From the NCBI GenBank assembly GCA_036399775.1, contig DASWMJ010000010.1, positions 3,164 through 67,163 on the forward strand: a stretch of DNA of 64,000 nt, written 5' to 3'. The stretch's first letter is position 1. Every line of letters begins with the position of its first letter. The translations under genes and the position numbers were made by a program. Shown piece by piece: positions 40,422 to 49,083 of the stretch. Source of the DNA: JADMIH01 sp036399775 (GTDB lineage Bacteria > Chloroflexota > Chloroflexia > QHBQ01 > JADMIH01). The notes below the pieces were generated by a model, which saw only the letters and a program-made list of their open reading frames with translations, was not told the DNA's origin and did not search any database.

Positions 40422-43114
40422 CCTACGCCACCTCCATCCTGGGCGAACTCGATTAGCAACGTTTCGATAGCGTGCGGCCTGACCTCAAACACTGCTCGGA
40501 CACCCTCACCGGCCGCGTGCTCCTCCTCCGCATAAATTTCCAGGCGCTCAACCGGTCTCTCCATCAAGTCGCAACGCCACACGGCGGCTACCGGGCCGCC
40601 AATCGCCATCTTGATAAGGCGTTGTAGTCCCAGCATGTCCCACAACCTCACAATTAAGCCACGTCCATCATGTCTTGGCCGTACCGCCAGCAGCTTCATG
40701 TTGCTATGAGCCACAATTGGAAGCTGGGTTGTATTCAGGGTCTTGTCCGGTAACGGAAAGAGGTTGGCGATAGTGCCATACTCGTAAGCCCACACCTTAC
40801 CATGCCTCCAATCTCCCACGTGCGGCAACAGCCTGATACGAAAGCGGAAATCACCTTCGAGCCACTGAGGGAAATTAGTGCCCCACTGTGTATTGGACAG
40901 GTGCGCGTATATGGCCGGCTCCCTCGGCACCCGCTCCGGCTCGAAGCGGAAGATGCCCGTATTGCCGATAGACACCAGGGGCATATCAACGGGCATCACC
41001 GACATGCCAACCCTGTCGTCCGACGCATCTATCCAGCCGTCAACGCACCACAAGCTGCGGTTCGCCCCCTCCGCTATATCTCGCGCCGGGTCTATGACCG
41101 ACCCCACCTGCCCCAACCTGAAACTTGGCTTTGGCAGATTGAGCGGGAAGGGCACGACTGTGCTCTCGGCCAGTGGAGTGGCTTCCTTCCCCTGGATGAC
41201 GTACTCGATATCCAGGTAGGGGTTATCTCCTGCAAGGCTAAACTCTATGCTTATCGTTTGCCCCGGAAGCTCGGTACACCCCGCATTACTCGACATAATC
41301 TTACCACCAGTCAGGTGAAGCGCCTGCCCGCCCGTCCCCTGGCTTTTCCTCACCTGGAAGTTGCGCGCATATGCGGTGAGGTGGGCCAGGTCTTCCGGGT
41401 AGCCCTCCTTGCCGAAGTCCTGCACGAACCAGGGCTGGAAGAACCGCCCATATGCCCGCATGAACTCCGCTATATCCGCCGCCGAATAGATGTCGTACCT
41501 GTATCCGCCGAACGGCTCATCGGTCGTCTTATCCACCCACTCTCGCCCATTGCGCTTGTCCACCAGCGAGACGATACCACCACTCGCCGGGTCAACCTCT
41601 ACGCGCAGGTAATCATTCTCGATTACGTTTCGCTGACCATCTTCTATATGTAAAGCAGCGCCCGGCGACTGAAGTCGCGGGCTACGCATACGAAGTCCGC
41701 CTGCGCGGACTCTCTGGATAGAGTAGTCGCCGAAGGGTGACCCTTCGCTACGCTCAAGGGCATGCTTTGTAATCGTTGCCCGCGAATTTATTCGCCGGGC
41801 GGTCTCACCACCGCGTGTGATGTCTATTCCGGTAATTTTTTTCAGTCGCCCGGCAAGGCTAATCGGAGAGCTATCAGCCGGACTCGATGTTTTCAGCTCC
41901 GAGTAGCTTTCGCTCACTGCTCCTGATAACACTTCTAGCGCCTTATCCAAAGCCGCCTCGGCTTTATCCACGTAAGCGGCCTTTGCCCGCCACGACTCCT
42001 CAAGCCTCATGTACGGCTCGCTCTGTCTCGCTTCACGGAAGCTTTCGCCATATACCCTCTTGATTGTAGATTTCACGTCCAGTCCCCAGGTATGCTCGCT
42101 GAAGAGCATCAACTCCTCGTAAGCCTGGTCGATATGGGGAGCGATCTTTCGGGCAAGCGGGAAGTCTCCTCCATCCTGGCGCACATGGGGCCACTCCAGC
42201 GTGGCCGCCAGCATCTCCAACGCCAGCAACTTGCCACGCAATTCCCTCACCCGCGCCACCTCACGCGGCATCGTGCCCACCCCGTGTATCCAGGTATCCG
42301 CCAGGTCATAGGGCACCACCGGCAGCCCCGCCAACTGCTCCGGGCGCGCCAGCAACGACTCAGCGAAATCGCCTAGCTCGCCGAACACCAACTCGACACC
42401 GGGAGCGTGCTCTGCTACGTGGTCACGCATTCTCCGCAGGTCCTCCGGCGAGTGCGGCCCGTGATTCTCAAGCGTCTGCTGCACCGCCAGCCACGTATCA
42501 AGCTCCCAGTCAGCCGGGGGCAAGAGGGAGGTGCCATACCCGCCGGGAGAGTAGCAGGTGAGCAGCCGCGCCCCGTCCGGACCCTCCCACCAGAAGAGGC
42601 GGGGCACATGGGGCGGGTGGCTACCCGGATTGCAGCCCAGGTGCAGGAACTTTACGCCCGCCCTCGCCAGCATCGAGGGCAATATCCATGTGTGACCCGG
42701 CACGTCCGTCTGCTTCGCGCCCGACGGATATGGCCCGAACTCCTCCGATAGCGACCTCGATATGTGCAGCCCACGCACCATATCTTCCAGCCCGCAGAAC
42801 GCCGTGTGCGTAGTGAAAGGCCAAACGTGCCAGTGGAGCCTCCCCGCCTCCACCAGCTTGCGGGCCGCGTCCCGCCTTTCCTGGGGCAGCGCAGGGTCGT
42901 GCAATAACTGTTTCAAGGGCCAGGAGGGCAGCGTCCAGTTGTATCTCAGACCCTCAGGCTCCCCGGCCGTCGCCTCCATCACCTCCCGCACCGCGTCGAA
43001 CATCTGCCCGGTGTATAGCGACATCACCCTGTCCGGCAGGTCCGTGAACCCCAGGTCGAAATGCGTCTTGAACACCACTACTACCCGCCGCAGGGACCGC
43101 CCGCTACCCTCCAT
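40418..43114 (-). CDS. DUF5054 / GH38-like glycosidase
   Basis: 898-residue protein. The start VVVFKTHFDLGFTDL and the LHWHVWPFTTHTAF and QTDVPGHTWILPSML segments match the DUF5054 group related to the N-terminal domain of GH38 alpha-mannosidases, where His/Asp residues bind zinc and a second Asp is the nucleophile. No signal peptide is seen, so it is probably cytosolic. The middle carries an in-frame insert near residues 440-485, encoded by the palindromic element at 41661-41800 (ALERSEGSPFGDY...). The glycosidase-like N-terminus is upstream of it and a large beta domain follows, so the insert sits at a domain boundary and may be tolerated. Confidence 0.82.
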   Translation of the reverse strand: MEGSGRSLRRVVVVFKTHFDLGFTDLPDRVMSLYTGQMFDAVREVMEATAGEPEGLRYNWTLPSWPLKQLLHDPALPQERRDAARKLVEAGRLHWHVWPFTTHTAFCGLEDMVRGLHISRSLSEEFGPYPSGAKQTDVPGHTWILPSMLARAGVKFLHLGCNPGSHPPHVPRLFWWEGPDGARLLTCYSPGGYGTSLLPPADWELDTWLAVQQTLENHGPHSPEDLRRMRDHVAEHAPGVELVFGELGDFAESLLARPEQLAGLPVVPYDLADTWIHGVGTMPREVARVRELRGKLLALEMLAATLEWPHVRQDGGDFPLARKIAPHIDQAYEELMLFSEHTWGLDVKSTIKRVYGESFREARQSEPYMRLEESWRAKAAYVDKAEAALDKALEVLSGAVSESYSELKTSSPADSSPISLAGRLKKITGIDITRGGETARRINSRATITKHALERSEGSPFGDYSIQRVRAGGLRMRSPRLQSPGAALHIEDGQRNVIENDYLRVEVDPASGGIVSLVDKRNGREWVDKTTDEPFGGYRYDIYSAADIAEFMRAYGRFFQPWFVQDFGKEGYPEDLAHLTAYARNFQVRKSQGTGGQALHLTGGKIMSSNAGCTELPGQTISIEFSLAGDNPYLDIEYVIQGKEATPLAESTVVPFPLNLPKPSFRLGQVGSVIDPARDIAEGANRSLWCVDGWIDASDDRVGMSVMPVDMPLVSIGNTGIFRFEPERVPREPAIYAHLSNTQWGTNFPQWLEGDFRFRIRLLPHVGDWRHGKVWAYEYGTIANLFPLPDKTLNTTQLPIVAHSNMKLLAVRPRHDGRGLIVRLWDMLGLQRLIKMAIGGPVAAVWRCDLMERPVERLEIYAEEEHAAGEGVRAVFEVRPHAIETLLIEFAQDGGGVG
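41661..41800. repeat. Palindromic element inserted in frame in the DUF5054 gene
   Basis: Left arm CCCGGCGACTGAAGTCGCGG (41661) and right arm GCCCGCGAATTTATTCGCCG (near 41779) are inverted. Inside are further palindromes (GAAGTCCGCCTGCGCGGACT and a CCCTTCGCTACGCTCAAGGG-type motif). The element is read through without a stop. Confidence 0.75.
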
Positions 43115-43184
43115 GCGCCTCTCCTTGTCTCAACTCGTAACGCATTCTAATTGGCACGCATATGAACGGTCAAGACCCGGCCTG

Positions 43185-43251
43185 ATAAGTCATAAATAAA
43201 GAGCTTTGCTGGAGGCTTAGCCCTCAGCAAAGCTCTTTATTTATGACTTAT
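43185..43251 (-). terminator. Long hairpin terminator after the polyprenyl-synthase-like gene
   Basis: Arms from ATAAGTCATAAATAAAGAGC to its complement, about 29 bp with one bulge and a short loop, lie eight bases after the stop of the synthase-like gene. A/T runs on both sides allow bidirectional termination. Confidence 0.88.
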
Positions 43252-43258
43252 ATCTCCC

Positions 43259-44383
43259 TTACCCGGAGGCAATCAGGTGCCCCAGCAGGCGGCGCGCCCC
43301 CGGACGCAACTCCTCCAACTCCTCTATAGTCTCAAGCGCGTTTTGCCTGTGGACTTCCATCACAAGCTGGGCGAACTGCACCCCGCCCGCCTCTACTACC
43401 GCCCGCCTCTGCTCTTCTTCGCCAATACCGTCCTCGCCTCCGAATGCGCGTTGGAGGGCGTTCGGTTTAGGCGCTTCATCGCGCAAGGTGAATACTATGG
43501 GCAGCGTCCGCTTGCGGAGCGCCACATCCGTCTTGCGCTCGATCTCTACCCCGCCGTTGCCTTCTTCCAGAGGCAACACGTCCTGTATATCATTGATGAT
43601 TTGCGCTATGCCGCCCATCGCCTTACCGAACTTTGCCAGCAAATCGACTACCTGCCTGTCTGCGCCCGACATGAGCGCACCCATCCGGCATGCCCCGCTT
43701 ATCAGCGTGCCCGCCTTCAACTCGGTAACGCGCACGCTCATCTCAAGGTCTACTTCCCCCGCGCCCATCCTGCCGTACAGCATATCAAGGTGCTGGCCCA
43801 CAGCAGCGTCCACCAGCATCTCCTGGAGAGCGCCAAGCGCGGCCAACGCCCTCTCTCTATTGTTGCCTCGCGCTGCCTTGAGCAAAACCTGTTGCGCCAT
43901 GACCAGCATCAGGTTGGCGGTGTTCAGCGCCTGCCCCGACCCGTATTGCCGGACGATAGGGCTGGGGTCGCCGTCGGTTATCTCGTCGAGCAGGTCGGCG
44001 GCTGCCATAGCGATCTCAACGGCCACAGCCGCAGGCACCGCTTCCTTCCAGGTGTCCCACCCCTCCTGTCCCACCGCCGCCTGGTAGCATGCTATTACGT
44101 ACAGGGGCCACCTGGGCGTAAGCGCAGGTTGTGACTCGCCCTCCTCAGCAGGGAGCAGCAACGTCTCATGCATCACCTTGCCGGGGGCCGAGAGCGCCAT
44201 CTTGCCCATCTGTATCAGCGTGGGCGGCAACTGCCCGGCATACCCAAGCAGGCTCTCCCGCAGCGCATGGTCTACAGCCGCCAGGATGGCTGCCTGGCCG
44301 ACCGGCTCCCCGGCATAGCCCTGCTCGCCGCTTGCGTGCTGCGACGCCTCAGCCTCGCGCCCGTCTCGCGGCATACCGGTCAT
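43259..44383 (-). CDS. Polyprenyl-synthase-like protein, ComQ-like candidate
   Basis: 374 residues from ATG 44383, with GAGG seven bases upstream; ATG 44389 is possible but its Shine-Dalgarno is too close. The protein has the all-helical class I isoprenyl diphosphate synthase pattern: first Asp-rich motif as LLDEITDGD, then GQHLDMLYG, ELKAGTLISGACRMGAL, a second Asp-rich motif as INDIQD, and KRTLPIVF. Both Asp-rich motifs are slightly changed (DExxD and NDxxD for DDxxD), as is common in divergent members. Such enzymes make or transfer isoprenoid chains using Mg2+. ComQ of Bacillus is a family member that prenylates a Trp of ComX. Two short Trp-ending peptides lie directly upstream, which suggests the same job here (inference). 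A carotenoid or quinone precursor role is the alternative. Confidence 0.8.
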   Translation of the reverse strand: MTGMPRDGREAEASQHASGEQGYAGEPVGQAAILAAVDHALRESLLGYAGQLPPTLIQMGKMALSAPGKVMHETLLLPAEEGESQPALTPRWPLYVIACYQAAVGQEGWDTWKEAVPAAVAVEIAMAAADLLDEITDGDPSPIVRQYGSGQALNTANLMLVMAQQVLLKAARGNNRERALAALGALQEMLVDAAVGQHLDMLYGRMGAGEVDLEMSVRVTELKAGTLISGACRMGALMSGADRQVVDLLAKFGKAMGGIAQIINDIQDVLPLEEGNGGVEIERKTDVALRKRTLPIVFTLRDEAPKPNALQRAFGGEDGIGEEEQRRAVVEAGGVQFAQLVMEVHRQNALETIEELEELRPGARRLLGHLIASG

Positions 44384-44503
44384 ATCCATACCTCATTATA
44401 AGCGAAACATGGGTCACCCCGGATTCTATATTCGCGCCTGCTTCATGCGCAAAGAACTCGTACTCTACTCCCCAGCCCCTTCTGCGTGCGAGGAGGGACT
44501 TTC

Positions 44504-44602
44504 AATAAATGAAAAAGCAGAAACCGGGCGACTGCGCCGCCCGGTTTCTGCTTTTTTCATTTATTTGAACTTAGAGTATTAAGCCTGGTCAAGCGTAAAT
44601 CT
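44504..44602 (-). terminator. Conserved palindrome plus long hairpin after peptide gene 1
   Basis: In minus orientation, ATTAAGATTTACGCTTGACC (palindrome region 44580-44598) is followed by a hairpin at 44504-44564: AATAAATGAAAAAGCAGAAA... with about 27-bp arms and T-runs. Related elements are at 53360-53460 and 57011-57100. Confidence 0.85.
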
Positions 44603-44622
44603 TAATTTTGAGTTGAGGTCGC

Positions 44623-44823
44623 TTAGGCCCAGCTACCCATGATGCGGTCGGCCGATAATGCACACGTGCCAACCGAGCCGCCGCTCTGCCACGCGAAAGA
44701 GTTGAGCGAGCGATGCTCGGCGCGGGTTATCAAGCCCATCTTCGCCAGGCCGTTGGTCTTCTCGGATACATTTGCGCCTTTTAGCGCCTGCCGTGCCATC
44801 TTCTCTAGTGTGTTCAGGTTCAT
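44623..44823 (-). CDS. Trp-ending peptide 1 (ComX-like pheromone or RiPP precursor candidate)
   Basis: 66 residues, ATG 44823 with AAGGAG upstream. The first 46 residues match those of the neighbouring peptide gene at 30 positions (MNLN.LEKMARQALKG, then AEHRSL, then WQ). After that the two diverge, and this one ends ADRIMGSWA with Trp penultimate (residue 65). A conserved leader with a variable tail and a Trp near the end is the form of ComX pre-pheromones and of several modified peptides. It lies between a receptor gene and the polyprenyl-synthase-like gene. It has no signal peptide, so export would need processing, as for ComX. Confidence 0.72.
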   Translation of the reverse strand: MNLNTLEKMARQALKGANVSEKTNGLAKMGLITRAEHRSLNSFAWQSGGSVGTCALSADRIMGSWA

Positions 44824-44957
44824 TGTAGTGGTACTCCTTATATGTGATAATTGGCTTCGGGACGCACGACAATATAGGGCTTGTTATAGCCTGCTTATTA
44901 TCTCTTTCCCTTGGCCTTCTTCGGTTGGTGCGCTCTGCCTCTAAGAGACTCATGGAG

Positions 44958-44980
44958 GTCCTGTATATATACACCAGGAC
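44958..44980. promoter_or_regulatory. Possible operator palindrome upstream of peptide 1
   Basis: GTCCTG, an 11-base AT-rich centre (TATATATACAC) and CAGGAC. It lies about 135 bases upstream of the peptide 1 start, between the two peptide genes. Confidence 0.35.
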
Positions 44981-45131
44981 TGCACCAGGATTATAGCTGG
45001 CGATCCAGGCTGGGTCAATAGTCCAGTGTGGTACTTCCAGCGATAAAGGTCATACCATAAGTACCATAGCAGCCTGATGCTATACGCGGCAGTTTTATGA
45101 GGGGAAGTTGCGGGAAAATAGACAAAACAAA

Positions 45132-45180
45132 CCCCAGGCCACCCATCCCACCCTGCTCCGGGATGTTTGTAGCCTGGGGC
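45132..45180 (-). terminator. Terminator after peptide gene 2
   Basis: On the minus strand, GCCCCAGGC pairs with GCCTGGGG, with an inner CATCCC/GGGATG stem, followed by TTTGTTTTGT. It separates the transcripts of the two peptide genes. The rest of 44824-45202 shows no gene. Confidence 0.8.
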
Positions 45181-45202
45181 GTGAAAACCTCTTATCTTGT
45201 GC

Positions 45203-45421
45203 TTAGAACCAAATTCTGTTAGGCCGGACCATAGCGTAGGTGCCTGCGGCGGCTCCGCCGTCGGCCTGTACGTTAGCGGCGATCTGCCACGAAAGCGACG
45301 CAAGCGAGCGATGTTCTGCCGGGCTGAGGTAGCCATTGACCGCCATCATATTGCTCTTCTCAACGATGTTCGTGCCCTTCAGCGCCTGCCGTGCCATCTT
45401 CTCCAGTGCGTTCAAGTTCAT
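45203..45421 (-). CDS. Trp-ending peptide 2 (ComX-like pheromone or RiPP precursor candidate)
   Basis: 72 residues from ATG 45421 with AGAGGAGC upstream. The frame is open further upstream, but only this start aligns with the paralogue. The N-terminal 46 residues are shared with peptide 1 (MNLNALEKMARQALKG, AEHRSLASLSWQ), and the tail is different and longer (AAGTYAMVRPNRIWF), again with Trp next to last (residue 71). Arg-rich sites in the tail (VRPNR) could be used for cleavage. Two divergent tails beside one synthase suggest two signals, or a signal and a decoy (inference). If RiPP-like, the leader would be residues 1-46. Confidence 0.72.
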   Translation of the reverse strand: MNLNALEKMARQALKGTNIVEKSNMMAVNGYLSPAEHRSLASLSWQIAANVQADGGAAAGTYAMVRPNRIWF

Positions 45422-45784
45422 CGTAGTGCTCCTCTGGTAGTGCGAATGCTCCCGACACGAATGTCCAGCCATCTGTAAAGAAATAGCTGCTAAGTGCTCA
45501 GTTCGGGATGTATAACTTGGCGCAGAGTATAACTCTGCCCCCTTTGTAGTATGTAGCCCGGCACCGACCTCAACCAAAGCACTACTGGCTTTATAAGGCG
45601 CATGCCTACCACGCCGGTAAGCATACCAATTTACATAAGCAGAGTCAATAGTAGTTGGGAAAATGAGTAGGAAAAAAGTCCTAATTACGGCAAATTACGT
45701 AGTACCTATAGGCTACTACTTTTCCGCACATAACCGGCAACAATCGATAAGAAAAAGCACGGGGGGGCTGTGCCTGCTAAGCCC
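45422..45784. other. Gap between the receptor gene and peptide gene 2
   Basis: 363 bases that should hold the promoter of peptide 2. On the minus strand I see TTATACTCTGCGCCAAGTTATAC, with two TTATAC repeats 17 bases apart, but no certain -35. No gene recognised. Confidence 0.4.
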
Positions 45785-48598
45785 TTAGCCTACCAGCGCA
45801 GGCTGTTGCTCCATCTCTGCCAGTTCGGGTTGGTCCTTGAGGAGGCGTATAAAGGTGGTGACCACCTGCGGGTCGAATTGCCTGCCCGCGAACCGTTTCA
45901 ACTCCGCAACCGCTTCGTTATGGCCCAGGGCCTTGCGATACACGCGGTCTTCAGTCATCGCGCCGTAGGCGTCTACCGCAGCGATGATGCGCGCCCCGAT
46001 GGGGATTTCCTCTCCGGCCAAACCATCAGGGTAGCCCGTGCCGTCGAATCGCTCCTGGTGGTGCCTGATTATCGGTACTACGCCTTGCAACGCCCCCACC
46101 GACTGCACGATGCGCGCGCCGATCTGCGCGTGCTGCTTGATGATCTCGTATTCCTCGTCGGTGAGCTTGCCGGGCTTGTTGAGTATGGCGTCAGGTATGC
46201 CAATCTTGCCCACGTCGTGCAGGATAGAGCCTAGCCTGATATTTTCTACTTCGTGCCTGGGTAGCGCCAGCGCCTGGGCGAGGGCCACCGCCCGGTCCGT
46301 TATCTTCTCGCAATGGTTGATCGTGTAAGTATCCTTGGCTTCGATGGCGTGAGCCAGGGCCGTAATCGTGTCGAGGAGCGCCTGCTCGCGCGCCTCGTAA
46401 AGCTGGGCGTTGTATATAGCAAGCGCCGCCTGGCTCCCCATTGTGGTGAGGAGCGACAGGTCATCCTTTGTGAAGCGCTCGCCCGTCTTCTTGCCGCCCA
46501 GGCACAGCACCCCTACGAAGCGCGAACGCGTCCATAGCGGCACCCCCAGGAACGATCTTATCGCCTCGAGGTCCGCTCCATTACTCCTATAACCGTTGGG
46601 AGAGTGATGCCCCAGCCGGGCAGTGTCCTCATCAGCAGAAATATTCTTGCGGACCGGGTCTACCGTAGCGAACGGCCCCGTCTTGAGCATGGTTTCAGGG
46701 TCAACCGGCCCGTATGCATTTCCGTGCAGATAAATTAGCTGAGTAGCTGTGCCCGGCTGGTGCAGGTTGATGCCTATATGCGACAGCTCGCTCTCGATAC
46801 CCAGCAGCATCCAGTCGGCGTAATCGCCGAACTTCGTGTAGGGCACAAGGTATACGTTTTTCACCGTTCCCTTCTGAACGTGAGCATAGGCACGTTCCCT
46901 ATCGTAGTGGTTGCGCCCTTCTTCGAGGGATGCCGTTCGCATCTCCGGCGATGTCTCCAACCCAATGGCTTCGAGGTGCCCGAAATCGAGGCGGGAAGGT
47001 GACGTGCTATCGTCCGGTTGTTCCGCGAGCAGCAGTATCCCACAGGTGAGGTTCATCAGGCGGCATGTGCGCTCGACAAGCTGGTCAGACAGCACCTGGA
47101 GGTTCTGCTCGGCAGCCAGTTGCGTGCTGAACGAAAGCAGCGCTTCCTTGTAATCATATGCGTCGTGGTAGATATAGCGGTCCACCAGGCGCTCTATGCG
47201 TCTTTGCGCGTACCCAAATGAGATGGCTATTATGAAAACGAACACACCGAAGCCGATCAAGCCAAGCTCGCTCTGCACCCACCCCGTGGGCACCGCCGCG
47301 CCTATAAACGCCGCTACTACAGAGAAAACCAGCAATATGCTGAAGCCCATCACCAGGTACACCACGCTGCGCCGTACGAAGCTTCGCACGCCCAGCAACT
47401 GATTCTGTGTGATGGCATACGCAAACGCCAGGGGCATAATACCCAGGGCCAGCGATGACAGTTCCCAGGAGACCAGCGCGTGCTCAAACAGGGCAGCCGG
47501 TATGAGCGCGAGCAACAACGGCGGGCCTACGGCGAACGTTGTACCACCCAGCAGCAGCACCAATTGCTGCCTGACTTCGGGCGACGGCTCGGCGACCAGT
47601 GAGCGGCTGAGGCTTGCCAAACCCGCAGCGACACACCCCGCGATGTAGAGATAAAGCATCGGCCTGACCCACTGATAATCGCTTGCATGCCCGGCCAGCA
47701 CCCACAGGTAAGCCGCCAGCATCAGAGTGCCTGTTCCCAGCATCGTCCAGATGATGGTTGAATGGCTTTTGGCCGTCTTGCCGATACGCACGGGGAAATT
47801 GAAGAAGAAGAACGCGAATGAAGTAGACCATGCCAGCATAGTTGCGAACATCAACCCCAGCGCCCAGCCGTGTAGCAAGACCGTCGCGTTGATCAAAGCG
47901 AGGGCGGTGGCTGTGGTAATGCAAAAAACGTAGAAGGCTGATGCTGCCGTGCGCTGCCTGGCCTTCACGTACACGGGGCCGCCCACCCCCACAAATATCA
48001 GGCCCAACAGCGCGAAGCCCCACCGCACAAGCGGGCTGCCGCCACTTATATTCGCTGTGCTGACACGTATCGGCTGGGAACCGGCGAGGGCATCTGCTTT
48101 CATGATCTCCAGCACTTTTGCACCATTGAAATCAATCTCGCCCGGTGCGTTGCCGTTTGGCGCGATATAGGGCAGCGCATCGCCCCCGACTATTATATCG
48201 CCTGGCCGCACGCCCGCATCGAAGCTCAAGCCTGCGGGCACTACCGACGTGACTACCCATTGCCCGTTGGCGTCGGGCCGCGCGCTCAAGCCTACATTGG
48301 CATTGCCGGTGCTCACATAGAGCATCAAGGCAAGCACCACGATATATAGCACGCTCACGATGATTACGACGAGGAGACGGAAGCGTTCCAGCATCGAGGC
48401 CCTGTTGAGGTTTGTGGTATGGGTAGTAGACGTAGGCCGCTCCAAAGCGTTTACTCCTACAGACCGCGCATGGCTCCTCTGCACGGTCGATTCTACGCTG
48501 CCTTCAAGACGCTTCGCCTGACCGGCGTTGCCTTCTGGCCCACCCCTGCGGTTACCCAGCGTGCCTGCTGTTCTTCCCATTGGTTGCGAATACTTCAT
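45785..48598 (-). CDS. ComP-like membrane receptor fused to GAF and HD-GYP domains
   Basis: 937 residues. After a polar N-terminus come TM1 (about 74-95), an extracytoplasmic PDZ-like loop (VVPAGLSFDAGVRPGDII, about 117-135) and about nine further TM helices (188-463). A linker (RYIYHDAYDYKEALLSFSTQL) and a GAF region (about 500-735) follow. The C-terminus is an HD-GYP phosphodiesterase: HD at 794-795 in SILHDVGKIGIPD, and HHQERFDGTGYPDGL near 846-860. HD-GYP enzymes hydrolyse cyclic di-GMP. The TM-PDZ-multiTM layout matches the sensor half of ComP (known architecture, from memory), so the receptor may read the neighbouring peptides and lower c-di-GMP in response (inference). The start is not supported by a clear Shine-Dalgarno, and ATG 48394 is an alternative. 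Confidence 0.85.
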   Translation of the reverse strand: MKYSQPMGRTAGTLGNRRGGPEGNAGQAKRLEGSVESTVQRSHARSVGVNALERPTSTTHTTNLNRASMLERFRLLVVIIVSVLYIVVLALMLYVSTGNANVGLSARPDANGQWVVTSVVPAGLSFDAGVRPGDIIVGGDALPYIAPNGNAPGEIDFNGAKVLEIMKADALAGSQPIRVSTANISGGSPLVRWGFALLGLIFVGVGGPVYVKARQRTAASAFYVFCITTATALALINATVLLHGWALGLMFATMLAWSTSFAFFFFNFPVRIGKTAKSHSTIIWTMLGTGTLMLAAYLWVLAGHASDYQWVRPMLYLYIAGCVAAGLASLSRSLVAEPSPEVRQQLVLLLGGTTFAVGPPLLLALIPAALFEHALVSWELSSLALGIMPLAFAYAITQNQLLGVRSFVRRSVVYLVMGFSILLVFSVVAAFIGAAVPTGWVQSELGLIGFGVFVFIIAISFGYAQRRIERLVDRYIYHDAYDYKEALLSFSTQLAAEQNLQVLSDQLVERTCRLMNLTCGILLLAEQPDDSTSPSRLDFGHLEAIGLETSPEMRTASLEEGRNHYDRERAYAHVQKGTVKNVYLVPYTKFGDYADWMLLGIESELSHIGINLHQPGTATQLIYLHGNAYGPVDPETMLKTGPFATVDPVRKNISADEDTARLGHHSPNGYRSNGADLEAIRSFLGVPLWTRSRFVGVLCLGGKKTGERFTKDDLSLLTTMGSQAALAIYNAQLYEAREQALLDTITALAHAIEAKDTYTINHCEKITDRAVALAQALALPRHEVENIRLGSILHDVGKIGIPDAILNKPGKLTDEEYEIIKQHAQIGARIVQSVGALQGVVPIIRHHQERFDGTGYPDGLAGEEIPIGARIIAAVDAYGAMTEDRVYRKALGHNEAVAELKRFAGRQFDPQVVTTFIRLLKDQPELAEMEQQPALVG

Positions 48599-49083
48599 CG
48601 TGGTATATAGAAGATATTAATATAACTAAAAAGGCGACAATTTTGAAACGCACGCTCTCTATCGTTTTGCCCCTGGTTACCCGCTTTACCGGCAAACGTG
48701 TTCTGTTTCCGCACTATGCGCCCGTAAATACGCAAATCAACCTCATAAAGTGATTCTAAATGTAGTAAGCCCATTTGATAGTATGTTGATTATACCAACC
48801 TGTTATCTCATAACACAAGATATAAGCCGCCCTGATGGGGGGTACTTTGGTAAGGCTACGCCATGCTAGAGTACTAGCACACGCTCTTTCCGAGGAAGCA
48901 GATAAACATAACTTGCAACTGCTTACACTATAACGGAAAATCCACGTCTTAGATAGCCCCTAGTGCCTACTAGTTATCAATTACAAGGCATATAGAACTA
49001 CATTGCTTAAGAATTGCATGGGTTAAAACAGCTTGAACAGTGTATAATGTTTCAACTGGTATTTAGAGAAGGAGGCAATTACA
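48599..49083. other. Divergent promoter region between receptor and rhodanese genes
   Basis: 485 bases, AT-rich. An extended -10 TGTATAAT at 49041-49048 and AAGGAGG at about 49069 serve the rhodanese gene. No gene or repeat recognised. Confidence 0.45.
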
